From: Salvia splendens
Lineage: Eukaryota; Streptophyta; Magnoliopsida; Lamiales; Lamiaceae
Direction of reading: 5' to 3'
NCBI RefSeq assembly: GCF_004379255.2
Contig: NC_056047.1
Coordinates: 20,970,293 to 21,034,292, forward strand
DNA length: 64,000 nucleotides
Shown here: piece after piece, positions 23,137-36,660 of the stretch
Layout of the letters: each line of letters starts with the position of its first letter
How positions within the stretch are numbered: the first letter of the stretch is position 1
Made by a program: the position numbers and the translations under genes
Notes under the pieces: generated by a model
What the model was told of the DNA's origin: nothing
Seen by the model: the letters and a program-made list of their open reading frames with translations, nothing else
Databases searched by the model: none

Positions 23137-23395
23137 CTACCTCCGTCTCGCATTAACGGTCACATTTACTTTTCTCCACTTATTTTTATAAAAAAAATAA
23201 TAAATAGTTAAAGTCAAAGAAATAGTAAAATAAGAGAGAGAATAAGGTAGAGAAGAAAGAATAAGGTAGAGAAGAGTCTTCTTTACATTATTCTCTCTCT
23301 TATTTTACTATTTTTCTAATTTAACTATTTATTATCATTTTTATAAAATGAGTGCAAAAAAAATAAATTTGATAGTTAATGCGGGACAAATGTAG
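23137..23395. mobile_element. Stowaway MITE
   Basis: Left CTACCTCCGTCTCGCATTAACGG and right TTAATGCGGGACAAATGTAG are inverted, with TA flanks. Confidence 0.75.
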
Positions 23396-23425
23396 TACTA
23401 ATTTTCATTTATTAGAATACTACTA

Positions 23426-23617
23426 CCTCATTCCATAATAGATGACATAGTTGGAGAATGACACGATATTTTAGGAAATATTGTTTTGTGTTAGGTGGAT
23501 AGAAAAATAGTATATTTATATTAATGTGAGAGAAATTTTTTCAAAAAAGGAAATGTGACATCTTTTATGGGACAAACTAAAAAGAAAAATGAGACCTCTA
23601 TTATGGAACGGAGGGAG
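23426..23617. mobile_element. Stowaway MITE
   Basis: Left CTACCTCATTCCATAATAGATG and right CCTCTATTATGGAACGGAGG.. are inverted, with TA at 23424-23425 and 23618-23619. Confidence 0.8.
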
Positions 23618-23842
23618 TATCTTTTAATCAAATTAAGGAGTAATAAAATTTTATCTATTAAAATAATGTTTATATTTACAACATCAACTTTTAATTTATT
23701 AGAACACTCATTTTTCGTTAATAATTAACTTTTGCAAATTAGAATAATAACTTTTTTATTTGGATGAACGATACGTTTTATTTAAATTCATTTATTTAAA
23801 AAAAATAATTTTCTGACATGAACAATAGTCATTTATTTAGTA

Positions 23843-24065
23843 CTCTCTTCGTCCCACAAGAATATGCACTCTTTCCTATTTAGTCTGTCCCACAAGAATA
23901 TGCACTTTCTAATTTTGGAAACCCTCTTCTTTCTAATGAGGTGAGACTCATTCTCCACTAATAATACTATATTTACCTTTTCTCTCTATCTCTCTCTTAC
24001 TTCACCAATTTTGCATTAAAACCTGTGCCGAACCCAAAGTGCATTTTCTTTTGGGACGGAGGGAG
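23843..24065. mobile_element. Stowaway MITE
   Basis: Left CTCTCTTCGTCCCACAAGAA and right TTCTTTTGGGACGGAGGGAG are inverted, with TA flanks. An inner copy of the left motif (GTCTGTCCCACAAGAATATG) follows at 23882. Confidence 0.8.
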
Positions 24066-24428
24066 TATTTGCTAAAAAAACACTTTTGATCTCAATAGAA
24101 ATATCTTTTACTTTCAAATATGATAACTTTAAACACTATTTTTATTTTATTAAAATAATACTCCATCCGTCCCATAAAATTATAACCATATGATATGTCA
24201 TGATAATTAAGATAACATTGGTAAAGTAAGATAAATGAGAATAATGATACTCATAGTGTTAGTGGATCGTGAGACCCGCAGCTGACGGGACGAGTCTGAG
24301 TCCGTTTTGGGCTGCATTGCAGATGCCCTATTAGTTTCATTTATTGGACCAGTAGAATTTTTAATCAAAGCCTTTAAATTAAAGGTATGTCGACTTATTG
24401 GTTTATTCAATTTTGAAACCCAATGATT

Positions 24429-24450
24429 TTGGGCCTTTCAAAAGGCCCAA
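24429..24450 (+). promoter_or_regulatory. Palindromic site II element
   Basis: TTGGGCCTTT and AAAGGCCCAA form a perfect 10-bp inverted repeat separated by CA, 75 bp before the TRAPPC12-like start codon. Each arm carries the TGGGCC/GGCCCA site II core used by TCP factors. Confidence 0.6.
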
Positions 24451-24524
24451 TTATATTCCTCAACAAAACAAGACAACAAATTGATGCACATGTCACCGAC
24501 GGCGCACGATAGCTTTCCTCCGCC

Positions 24525-25673
24525 ATGGATCCTTCTGAATCTGAATCACTACCGGCGAGCTCTTCTCCGATCAACTCCGCCTCCGCCTCCGCGGTCGAAG
24601 ATCCTCTCTCGAGTCCGTACGCCTCTCTGAACTCTCACTGCCACGACCTCTCCACGCTGCAGGACCTCGCCTGCCGCGGCGCGTGGCGGACGATCCTGGA
24701 CAAGGTAGCGCGCTCGCGCTCGCTTTCCCTCCTTTCTCGGCCGCACGAGCATCTAATTTACCTCACTTTCAACGTCCTCGCCCTGGTCAAGCTCCGCCGC
24801 TTCGCCGACGCGCAGCAGGAGTTCGAAACCCTAGATGACGATCTCGGATCGAAGCAATACCAGTTCGAGTCGTTTCCGGATCAGTACCCGAACAACAAGT
24901 CCGGATCTATGGTTCCGTTCGCGCTCCGTTGGCTGCACGCGCACTTGCCGTTTACGCTAGGTGATCGCCAATTATCTCTCGATCGCCTTTACGTTCTCCT
25001 GCATTTCATTCGCGACACGAAATTGTCGCGCAATCGCGATTCGGTTACTGAAATCTCGATCGATCTGTGGAGGAAGCGTGAAACGTTTGTGATCAATTCT
25101 ATTGTGAGTCACCATTTGACTCTGAAGGAATTTAAGGTGTGTCTCTATTTGTTGAAATCGGAGACTAGTAAACTTGAGGATCCGTTCATGGTGTCGAAAT
25201 TAGGTTACGTTCAGATGCAATACGGCGATTTGGAAGGGGCTAAACGGAGCTTTGAATTGGTTGAGAAAATGGTGGAGAAGAGTGAGGGTGGGGATGCGAA
25301 TTCGAATTCGAATTCGAATTTGAAGAATTTGGTAGGTAGGAATAAGGCATTGACATATTTGGTTGGGAAGGATTATGTATCAGCTGTGAGGGAGTATGAG
25401 GCGTGTATGGAGAGGGATGCATCCGATTTTGTGGCGATCAACAACAAAGCTCTTTGTTTGATGTATTTGAGGGATTTGTCGGACTCGATTAAGGTGCTGG
25501 AGAGCGCGCTGGAGAGGGTTCCGACTGTGGCGTTGAATGAGACACTTGTTGTGAATCTGTGTAGTATGTATGAGCTGGCTTATGTGAATCATGCTGATAT
25601 AAAGAAGACACTTAGTACTTGGATTGCGAGAGTGGCTCCTGACGACTTTGATACCTCGTGTACCAGGATTTGA
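24525..25673 (+). CDS. TRAPP complex subunit 12-like TPR protein
   Basis: An intronless 382-codon gene. The protein is a TPR-type helical repeat protein matching plant homologues of trafficking protein particle complex subunit 12, a tethering factor for ER-Golgi and post-Golgi vesicles. Visible landmarks: acidic Ser-rich N-terminus, LACRGAWRTILDKV (about residues 49-62), MVPFALRWLHAHLP (about 130), WRKRETFVINSIVSHHLTL (about 186), TPR-like YGDLEGAKRSFELVEK and KDYVSAVREYEACMERD, and the conserved close VNLCSMYELAY..PDDFDTSC. An in-frame GAATTC repeat gives NSNSNSN near residue 260. The start is the first ATG after the palindromic promoter element. No membrane segment is visible. Confidence 0.88.
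   Translation: MDPSESESLPASSSPINSASASAVEDPLSSPYASLNSHCHDLSTLQDLACRGAWRTILDKVARSRSLSLLSRPHEHLIYLTFNVLALVKLRRFADAQQEFETLDDDLGSKQYQFESFPDQYPNNKSGSMVPFALRWLHAHLPFTLGDRQLSLDRLYVLLHFIRDTKLSRNRDSVTEISIDLWRKRETFVINSIVSHHLTLKEFKVCLYLLKSETSKLEDPFMVSKLGYVQMQYGDLEGAKRSFELVEKMVEKSEGGDANSNSNSNLKNLVGRNKALTYLVGKDYVSAVREYEACMERDASDFVAINNKALCLMYLRDLSDSIKVLESALERVPTVALNETLVVNLCSMYELAYVNHADIKKTLSTWIARVAPDDFDTSCTRI
25299..25320 (+). repeat. In-frame GAATTC hexamer repeat
   Basis: Three and a half GAATTC units inside the TRAPPC12-like CDS encode alternating Asn-Ser; a likely length-variable site. Confidence 0.85.
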
Positions 25674-27745
25674 GGTACCAAATGTTTTGAAATGTGATTG
25701 ATTTCTGCATTCGATATCTGTAGCTGTTCTTTTTGTTGTGATGAATATGATTATGATGCTTATGATTGTTCTGCAGCAGGTTTTCGTCACAGGTCTGCTT
25801 AGTTGTAAGATTAATTCAAAATGCTTAGTTGTATGATTATAATTAATCTGGAAATTCTTGGGGAACACAAATTTCAAGTGATTGTCGTATTCAGATGCTA
25901 ATGCGAGTTACTTCAGTCACAACTCACAAACATTGTTTGCTTGAAAATGATCAAATTCTGCGTTGCAATTGAGATTTGAGGTGCCGAAAAATTTGAAATG
26001 CACTGGCTTTCTCTGCATTTGATATGTGTAGCTGTTCTTTGTTCTGTGTGGCATGGATTTTTTGCTCGAATCACTAGTCTTTATTCATGATGATGACGAT
26101 TGTTTTTCTTGTCTATGATTGTGGAGGAACTGTGATGCTTGTGACTGTACATGATTCTGTATATGTAAGTGGAGGATTATGCATAATCTGGAAATTCTTC
26201 CGGAACACAAATTTCGTGTGACGGTTGTATTCATATGCCAATGCAATTTGTTTCAGTCACAAGCATGATTTGGTAATTGCTACTACATTCATTTTCGTGC
26301 CTACCTGTTCTTGTCGTAGAATCACATACTGTAGCAAGAGTACTTTTACCTTCACGATTCACTAGTGTCCATCAACGTATATTGTAGACGCAGTTGCTAG
26401 CATTGCATACTATACATCCGTCGTGCCCAGCTTGAGGCGCGAGTTCTCTCTATTCTCTGACATTATCCACCTAAAATGGAGCAACGGAGTAAGCTTTTGC
26501 TTAAAAGGATTCCATTTTGGCTGTTTCTTTGTCTTGCTTGTTTTAGCTTGACATGCCTATAACTGTAATATATTTTCCGAGGGATTGTTTGGATGAGGAT
26601 ATGAGACTTTAATTGTGAAATGTGAAATGTGAAATGTGAGTATATTTTTTGCTTAGTGTTAACTTATTTTTCAGGCAATGTTGCAAAGGTGCTTGGTGAC
26701 CTTGTCCTAGTGTCAGGGAGGCTGATTTGGAGAGAGAGAGAGAGAGAGAGAGAGAAAATATCCAAACACATCTTCACTTCATCCCAAACATAGTCTATTA
26801 CTTGATTTAATAAGTTTTCTTTTTTTTTTCCATGACATAACTCAATGAATTCTTGAAGGCAACAATCTATCATTTTAGATGAGTAAACAAGTTTAAAGTG
26901 AGAAATTCCTGTGACCATTTTACTTTCTTAAACATTTTACACGCACAAAGTTGCAACTTTACGCTGCAAAATTTTCAACAAATATTTCTTTAATTACAAA
27001 ATGCTCAATCCGAATAAAACAAGTTTGTTAGTTTGTTATATTAAAAACTTAATCTCCAAAATCATACGCTTCATATCTTTCAAAAATAGAAACTATTATT
27101 ATTTTTCTTCGGCCATTAAATTTTCTATACTGTCTATTTTCTAATATAGTGATTTTTTTCCCTCACTAACAATACTTCGATCCTTTTTTTTATCCCCTTA
27201 TACTCTTACTTTACCAATTACTATAAATTAAAATTCACCCCGTTTCAAAAATTTCTACTCTTTCCGTTCCTCTGTAGTAAATGCGTTTTATTTTCAGCAC
27301 CCGTTTTGGAAAAATGATAATAAATAATTAAAATATAGAAATGTAAAATAAAAGAAAGATTAATATAGAGAAGACTCTTAATTATATTATTTTTTTTACT
27401 TTACTTTTTTCGCACTTTAACTATTTATTATAATTTTTTCAAAATGAATATAATTTGAACTCCAAACAACCATTTTCTCACTTGTGTTGTTAAGTTTCAA
27501 GAAAAGAAGTGAGACCTGCCTCTAATTTGAATTGAATATTGTTAGAGAAGCAGAGATCCACCAACCCCTTCCCACCAAATCCCACCCCACAAACGCAGAC
27601 ACTCTCACACACACAGCCACTCTTTGCTCTCACCAACCCAGGTAATAGTGTTTGTATTTTACCTGAGTATTCTCCATCATCAAGATTCGTGATTCCGTTT
27701 GTCCAAATCATTGTTTAGCTCAAGCCCACCAAACTTATCTAAACT
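25674..27745. other. TRAPPC12 3' region with a duplicated segment, and spacer
   Basis: Segments of about 260-290 bp beginning GAGGTACC..TTTGAAATG (about 25672-25935) and GAGGTGCC..TTTGAAATG (about 25976-26265) are diverged tandem copies; both include TCTGTAGCTGTTCTTT or a variant, TCTGGAAATTCTT and TTCAGTCACAA. A (GA)n run lies at 26731-26754 and a Stowaway-like left end at about 27255. No gene is seen; 27500-27745 is the likely 5' UTR of the next gene. Confidence 0.6.
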
Positions 27746-30682
<2,937 letters not shown>

Positions 30683-31027
30683 TGTGGATGCAGGATTTGT
30701 TGAAGGAGATGATGTTTTTAACGTGTGTGTTGTAATTTTAGCTGTTGAATTTTCTGTTTCAAGAAATTACTTTGTACGTGCATTAGATTAGTGATTGTTT
30801 TTCGATACTGGATTTGTTTTTAAAAAATAAATACAAAGAAGCAAAACCTTATTGGTAACTCTCAAATATCTCCTATTTTATTCCGAATATGGTTAAATTA
30901 AAACGTATATTTTGGGGAAACCGGAAGATAGGAGTAGAAAATCGCCTCCGGCGACTTCTGCACTACATCAAAGGTCTAAACCTTATGCTAGACAAAGTAT
31001 TTGAAAAGGTTTGTGGAGTTATTTTAT
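30683..31027. other. PAT 3' UTR and spacer
   Basis: The presumed 3' UTR of the aminotransferase gene (AAATAAATACAAAG at about 30825 may serve in polyadenylation) and a short spacer; nothing else is seen. Confidence 0.5.
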
Positions 31028-31580
31028 GGGCAAATTGTCATGAACTTTCAGAATAGTTTGACTTTTCTGTGAACTTTAAATGCTGCACGAAAAGTTATGA
31101 ACTTTACCGGACTGTGTAAATTTTCCATCCGACCCTATTCGATAGATTTCCGACACAAACTTATTTTGCGTGGCGTGCCGGAGGTGTGACTTGACAAATG
31201 ACAAATTTAAAGTTCAATTCGAATTATGGAATTAATTCTACTTTTATGCTGAATTCAATTTGTGGAATTCAATTTGTATGTTTATGTCGGTTTGTATGCT
31301 GAATTCGATTTGCATATTTTCATTTGTGCTACTTGTATGTTAAGTCCAGGGTTAGATATTGCATAGATAGAAGAGAAAACAATCAGAATTAGTAGAGTTT
31401 TGCCAAGTCACTCATCCGACACGCCAAGTAGGATAAGTAATTGTGTTAGAAATTTATCGGGTCGGGTTGGATGGGAAATTTACACAGACCGTTAAAGTTC
31501 ATGACTTTTCATGTAACATTTAAAGTTCACGGGAAAAACCAAACTATTTTGATAGTACATGACTTACAAGCAATTTGCCC
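31028..31580. mobile_element. Mutator-like TIR element, TSD TTATTTTAT
   Basis: A 553-bp element with inverted ends of about 90 bp: left GGGCAAATTGTCATGAACTT.. and complemented right GGGCAAATTGCTTGTAAGTC.., both running through GTGAACTTTAAATG, AAAAGT.ATGAACTTTA and CTGTGTAAATTT. The perfect 9-bp duplication TTATTTTAT (31019-31027, 31581-31589) supports Mutator-like mobilisation. No coding capacity. Confidence 0.9.
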
Positions 31581-31589
31581 TTATTTTAT

Positions 31590-34007
31590 TCACTACTCTC
31601 TTCGTCCCTGAAAAGTATTATCTCTACAATCTCAAACACATTAGATACGTGCAATGAATAAATCCTTGTTTCATCTCTTTTCATATAGTAGTGTAATTTT
31701 ACATGGAGTGGGTGTAATACCTCATTCTCTCTTAATGACATGTTAACAACTATAAAAAAAGGTTCGTATTCAAATCTTTATCTTTTTGAACTTGTGGTAA
31801 TTTTGTGTAAGTGGTGTTTTGTTATGGTTTAAAATCCTTGACGGGTTTTAGTTTCTGATCAAATACTTTACGAGAAAATAATATGCTCGAGAAGGTTCAT
31901 CGCTATAATATGGCTCACATAAAATATATTAGAAATGGGCCCCTCACGTGTGGGCCGGAATGACACATCAGACATCTATCCCGTGGGTAAGCAAGAGAAG
32001 AGATAAAGAGATAAATCCATAATTGATTTGGGTCCACTCTGATACCACCATAGTAGAAATGAGTGTATCACCCTTTAAAAGACCCATATAAGGGGGATGA
32101 TTATCCATACTTATATAGATGAGCTAGGATCATCACCAAGTCGATGTTAGACAAGATTTAAGAGTTTTAACACTTGTTTGATAAAATCAAATATGATATT
32201 TTATCAGACAGCATAACACATTAGTATGTTGAATCAAGCATTACATGTGTGCATATATCTCAATCATATTTATCAAAATATGTAGTAGATGCTTATAACA
32301 CATAATTATAACAAAGTCGACAAAACATGAGAAGAAATAGTACTTATTTGGAGAATGCAGTAGCATCATCACTACACTAGGCTTGGAATCTGCATTGATC
32401 TTGTTCCATTTCTCAATCTCCTTCACCAGTAAGCCTATATCTTCTTTCTCCTCTTTCTTACATTTCCTAATTATTATCAACTTCCCTTTCTTCAGTGTGT
32501 ATGGTAAATTAAAACACATCTTTTTGTTTTTTTCTGATTGGGCTAACTACCAAATATTACAACTGGCTAGTATTTATGGGTATATGGAAAGAGAGAGAAA
32601 TTAAATAATTAATTTGATAAATTATTTAATACTACTATTATTTATTTTTATAACCAATCATTAGTTGTGATGTTATTTGGTTTCTTTATTTTACAACGTA
32701 CCGTGATGTGTTTCTTAATACTCTCCTGTATTGTAATTAATTTGGACTAAGGTACGTAACAACTACTCTATCAAAAGCCATTTTGACCCTAATCTTGGTG
32801 TACAAATCAAACAATTGACGAGAGCTAATAAATCTATTAGAAATCAAACTCTTATTGGACCAAGCTATTATGCATAGTTCCAGTCTACATTACTCTCTCC
32901 GTCCCAGCTCAAGTGATTGACTGACTTTCGGCATGTGTTTTGAGAAAATTATACTCCTTTTATCCCATTTCATGTGACACATTTATTTTTTGCACATGTT
33001 TTGGGAAAATCACAATAAATAGTTAAAGTACAGGGAAAGTAAAGTAAGAAAGAGAATAATGTATATGAGACTCACTTGCATATAGATCGAGTGAATGACG
33101 TTCGTTTTGATTGCATGAATATGTGTGTGTATGTGTGCGTGTGTATGTACACGTACGTGTATACATGTGTGTGTTATGTATATGAATGCGAACGTTTATG
33201 CTAGATTGCGAAAAGTGTGTTCGTAGATCTAAGTTTTGAAGTACGAATAAGTATATGTATGTTTTGCATGGCCAAGTGAACTAAGTTTATCAAGTACGTT
33301 TTGATAAATCTATGGTAGGTGTTGAGGTCAATTCAAGAAGTCCTTAGATTTGGTGTTAGGTGCGTTGTGTCTTAACACATGACGTCATTCATTCTCTCAT
33401 TTTTGCCTCTGCTGATGTACATTAAGTTTTTGATACATTGAATTTAGAATAGAATTGATACAATGTTTTGGGTTACGTTTTGCTTCTTTGACTCATGTCT
33501 TGTTTTAAAGTTGTCTTTAGTTCATATTCTAACATTTATATAAGCTTCTTTTCGTATGCCAGTACAATAGGTTATGTTTCGTTTCTTTGAGTATTTCTAT
33601 TCTTGATTTCCGTATATACTATCCATGATTATTGCTGATTGTGAATGTCTGCAATGATGTGTATGCCATTTTATGGTTGTTGGTCATATTTTGTAACTAT
33701 CATTTAGTTATATTATTTGTGTAATATTGCTAGTCTTCTACATCATTTACAAGATTCCCTTACACTATGCTTGTACCATCTTATAGAAGAATGGAATTCA
33801 AGAAAATGGTGAAGAAAGGACGACAATTCAAGTACAAAGGCGATCAAACGACTGGTAATCTAATTCTTCGTTACATTAGGCCTTAATACATTCTTGATGC
33901 TCAATTTTCAAGAACAAAACACGCGGGTCTCGCACGTGCTCACCAGCGACGGCATCAGATGGCGGCAGAGATGGCAACTAGATCCCGAGCGGCGTACATG
34001 CCATACT
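31590..34007. other. Spacer with TRIM-like remnant and low-complexity DNA
   Basis: No intact gene. Fragments of Stowaway ends occur at 31594 and 32893-32960, and a GT/AC-rich alternating stretch lies at 33115-33180. Around 32345-32500 the minus strand reads GKLIIIRKCKKEEKEDIGLL and could be a host exon fragment, which I do not recognise. Confidence 0.45.
32040..32182 (-). mobile_element. TRIM/LTR remnant with initiator-tRNA-like primer site
   Basis: On the minus strand TGGTATCAGAGTGGACCC (at about 32035-32053) matches the usual initiator-Met primer binding site TGGTATCAGAGC at its first eleven bases. Upstream on that strand is an LTR-like stretch starting TGTTAAAACTCTTAAATC (to about 32182) with ATCATCTATATAAG inside. 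No partner LTR was found nearby, so it is a remnant or an incomplete small element. Confidence 0.45.
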
Positions 34008-35420
34008 TGTAACACCCTGATCATCCAACCAAAAAAAAAATATAATCCAAATATGTTAACGGGCAACCAGTTTAAAAAAATTTCTTATGTCATTTAGACC
34101 AACACTATGCTAAAATATCAATAGCAGATCTTGAATAATATATATCAACAGTTAATAGTATCCTCACAATTATTCATGTGTATCACATTATCATTACACA
34201 ATATCCTGTCATGTTAATAATCTGTTGCACCACAAAACGTCATCACTCTTTTTAATTACTTAATTTCAAGATAGGTATTTCCATATAGTCACCTAATTTA
34301 TTCAATTACCAATCATTATTTATTCGCACAAATTTTTATCTAACAAGTATAATACTTCACACAGTCTGTCTTACGTCCTATTTCCATATCCAAGGTCATG
34401 CATTCAATCATTTAAAACTTTTATCACATTTATTTCCACCTAACAACACAACAATATCAGACATCATCACATTTCAAGGCGCATATACCGACCACCAACA
34501 TTCTCACGTATCAAAACAGATATAGCCCTCATTAAATGCTTAGTGACAGACTCGACTACGCGGATCAGATCAGAAACAGAATCAGATTTTTGTCCTCGAG
34601 AGTACTCTGCACAGACCATCCATTTAGGATACAAATAGATAATCAGACCACCCATTTAGGGTGCAGACAGATAATCAAACATATCAGATATTAAACGATC
34701 ATTGCTTCGATTATTCAGAAGACGAGTGATTACAGATAATGTAATCATGTAAGCACGGAGCATCATGTAAGTTCTCATGCTTACCCGTCAATCCATCTCA
34801 TTTCCAGTTCATTCGTAAATTAAATTCTCAACAATTTATATTGACATTCATATTCATTCTAAATTATGTTTTCTTCATCATATCATCTAAATAATTCATT
34901 TATTATCTGAATTTAACTTGTGCTTTCCAATAATATTTTAATTAAATTCCTAGTTTAACTTATTTTCATCCAATCAATCCTTACAAAAATCATGACAAAC
35001 ATTATTGAAAGTCTAGAATTAATTTTTATAGTCAGTTTTCACAATTCAATCCGTCCGATACATAAACATATGGTATAATTCTTTATTAGTTTTCCAAATT
35101 ATACTAAATCATTACGAATAACTAAAATAAAATTTCATTTAGCATTATATCTCCCCTAAATCCCGTATATGTATTCAAATTCATCAAATGAAATTCATAA
35201 TATATAGTTCTTTATACAGATTAATTTTCGGTCATCATGTAATATAATTAATTAAAACATTTTCAGTTCCCAAAACAGCCACAAAGCATACTTTTAATAT
35301 CCTAAAATCACATATAATTCATATCAAGAGACAAATCACATGCTTAATCATTCTTAATATTTTCGAAAATCCTAAAATAGAAGACTCATGAATCCATAAA
35401 TCACTTTGATATAAAAATAC

Positions 35421-36180
35421 CAGGGTGGGGATTCGGTCGGTTCGGTTCCGACCGAACCGATTAGTCGGTTAACCGAATCCCATTTCTCCAAAATCTAGAA
35501 CCGGAACCACACCCTTTGCCGGTTCGGTTCCTCGAGGAACCGATCGGTTCGGTCTTTGGTTCCACTGAAGGAACCGAACTCAAGTGCAATACAAATACAT
35601 TCAGTAAAAATAAAAAAACACACGTATAAATCCCTCACACTAATTACCTCCTTCACTAATCTATCTCACCAACAATAATTCCTAACATGTGCAACATAAG
35701 TTAAATAGTTTAAATATAACGTATACATTAGATAATTGCTAATCTGCTAAATTGTTGCATGTCTGCATATTGCGAAGTATTATTAGACATGTAGTAAAAT
35801 TCGGAGAGCAGCATGCATGAAGAGAAAAGAAGAGCATACCTTCAATCCGAGCAACAACGTGGAGAGGAGAGAAGAGCAACAACGGCGTGGAGGTGCAGCA
35901 GTTGCAGAGAACGTGAGCAGCAACAGCGTGGTGTGATAGAATATTGTGAGCTGCTATTAATTAGGTTTTTAACCTTTTTACAATTCTAATTTTTACTTTT
36001 TTAAAACCAAAATAATAAAATAAAATAAATATATAAAAATAGTGGTTATTCGGTTATAACCTTTCGGTTCTCAGCCTTAACCTTATTTGTTTGGTTCTCG
36101 GTTAACCGAGAACAGAAAAAATAAGGTTCAGTTCTCGGTGAACGGTTCTCGGTTAACCGAGAACCGTTTCCCAGGCCTAA
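35421..36180. mobile_element. hAT-type non-autonomous element
   Basis: Starts CAGGGTGGGGATTCGGT and, on the other strand, TTAGGCCTGGGAAACGGT. Flanks AAAAATAC and AAAAATAG match at 7 of 8. Both ends are built of GGTTCGGTT / GGTTAACCGA motifs able to pair with each other. No transposase is present. Confidence 0.75.
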
Positions 36181-36660
36181 AAAATAGGTTAGATAGATAG
36201 AATTACCTTGATTAACCCTCCGATAGAACGATTTCTTCTACGAAATGATACAAAACTAGTGAGAAAAATGAAGAAAAAGCCTAAGGAGTTCAAGGGGTGG
36301 CTGCTGATTTGTCTCCTAGAAAGTGGGGAAAAAATGTGTTCTTAGAGTGTCCACTATAGGGGCGGCGCGCCGGCCGCCGCCGCGCCTTGCTATAGTGTGG
36401 AGGATGTCCACCCCGAGGCGGACGAAATTTCTGGGGCGGAAGGTCCTCTGGCATTTTTTGTGCGAGGACGCGCCGGTGCCCTTTTGCCGCGCCAATCGGC
36501 ATGCCGGCCTATAGTGCACAGGCGATCGGCGCGTCGGCCGCCCCCTTCCAAATTTTTTTCCCGAAAATTATACCTATAAATACCACTCCTCCACCCCCCA
36601 TTTTACACCCTTTTCACACACTCTCCATTCATTCACTATCTACACTTACACTTTCTAAAA

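Larger units (their letters stand above)
22646..24524. other. AT-rich spacer with MITEs upstream of the TRAPPC12-like gene
   Basis: No gene seen. Besides the three Stowaway elements listed, a Stowaway-like left end occurs at 24162 (CTCCATCCGTCCCATAAAAT) without a matching right end, and 24270-24335 is a GC-richer piece ending GCAGATGCCCTATTAG that resembles a Harbinger terminus. Confidence 0.5.

Noticed and set aside
24270..24335. GC-rich piece as a full Harbinger element
   Set aside because: Only one terminus-like end is visible and there is no TWA pair.
33790..33855. Short lysine-rich frame starting MEFKKMVKKGRQ
   Set aside because: Too short, no neighbouring exons or family match; left as spacer.
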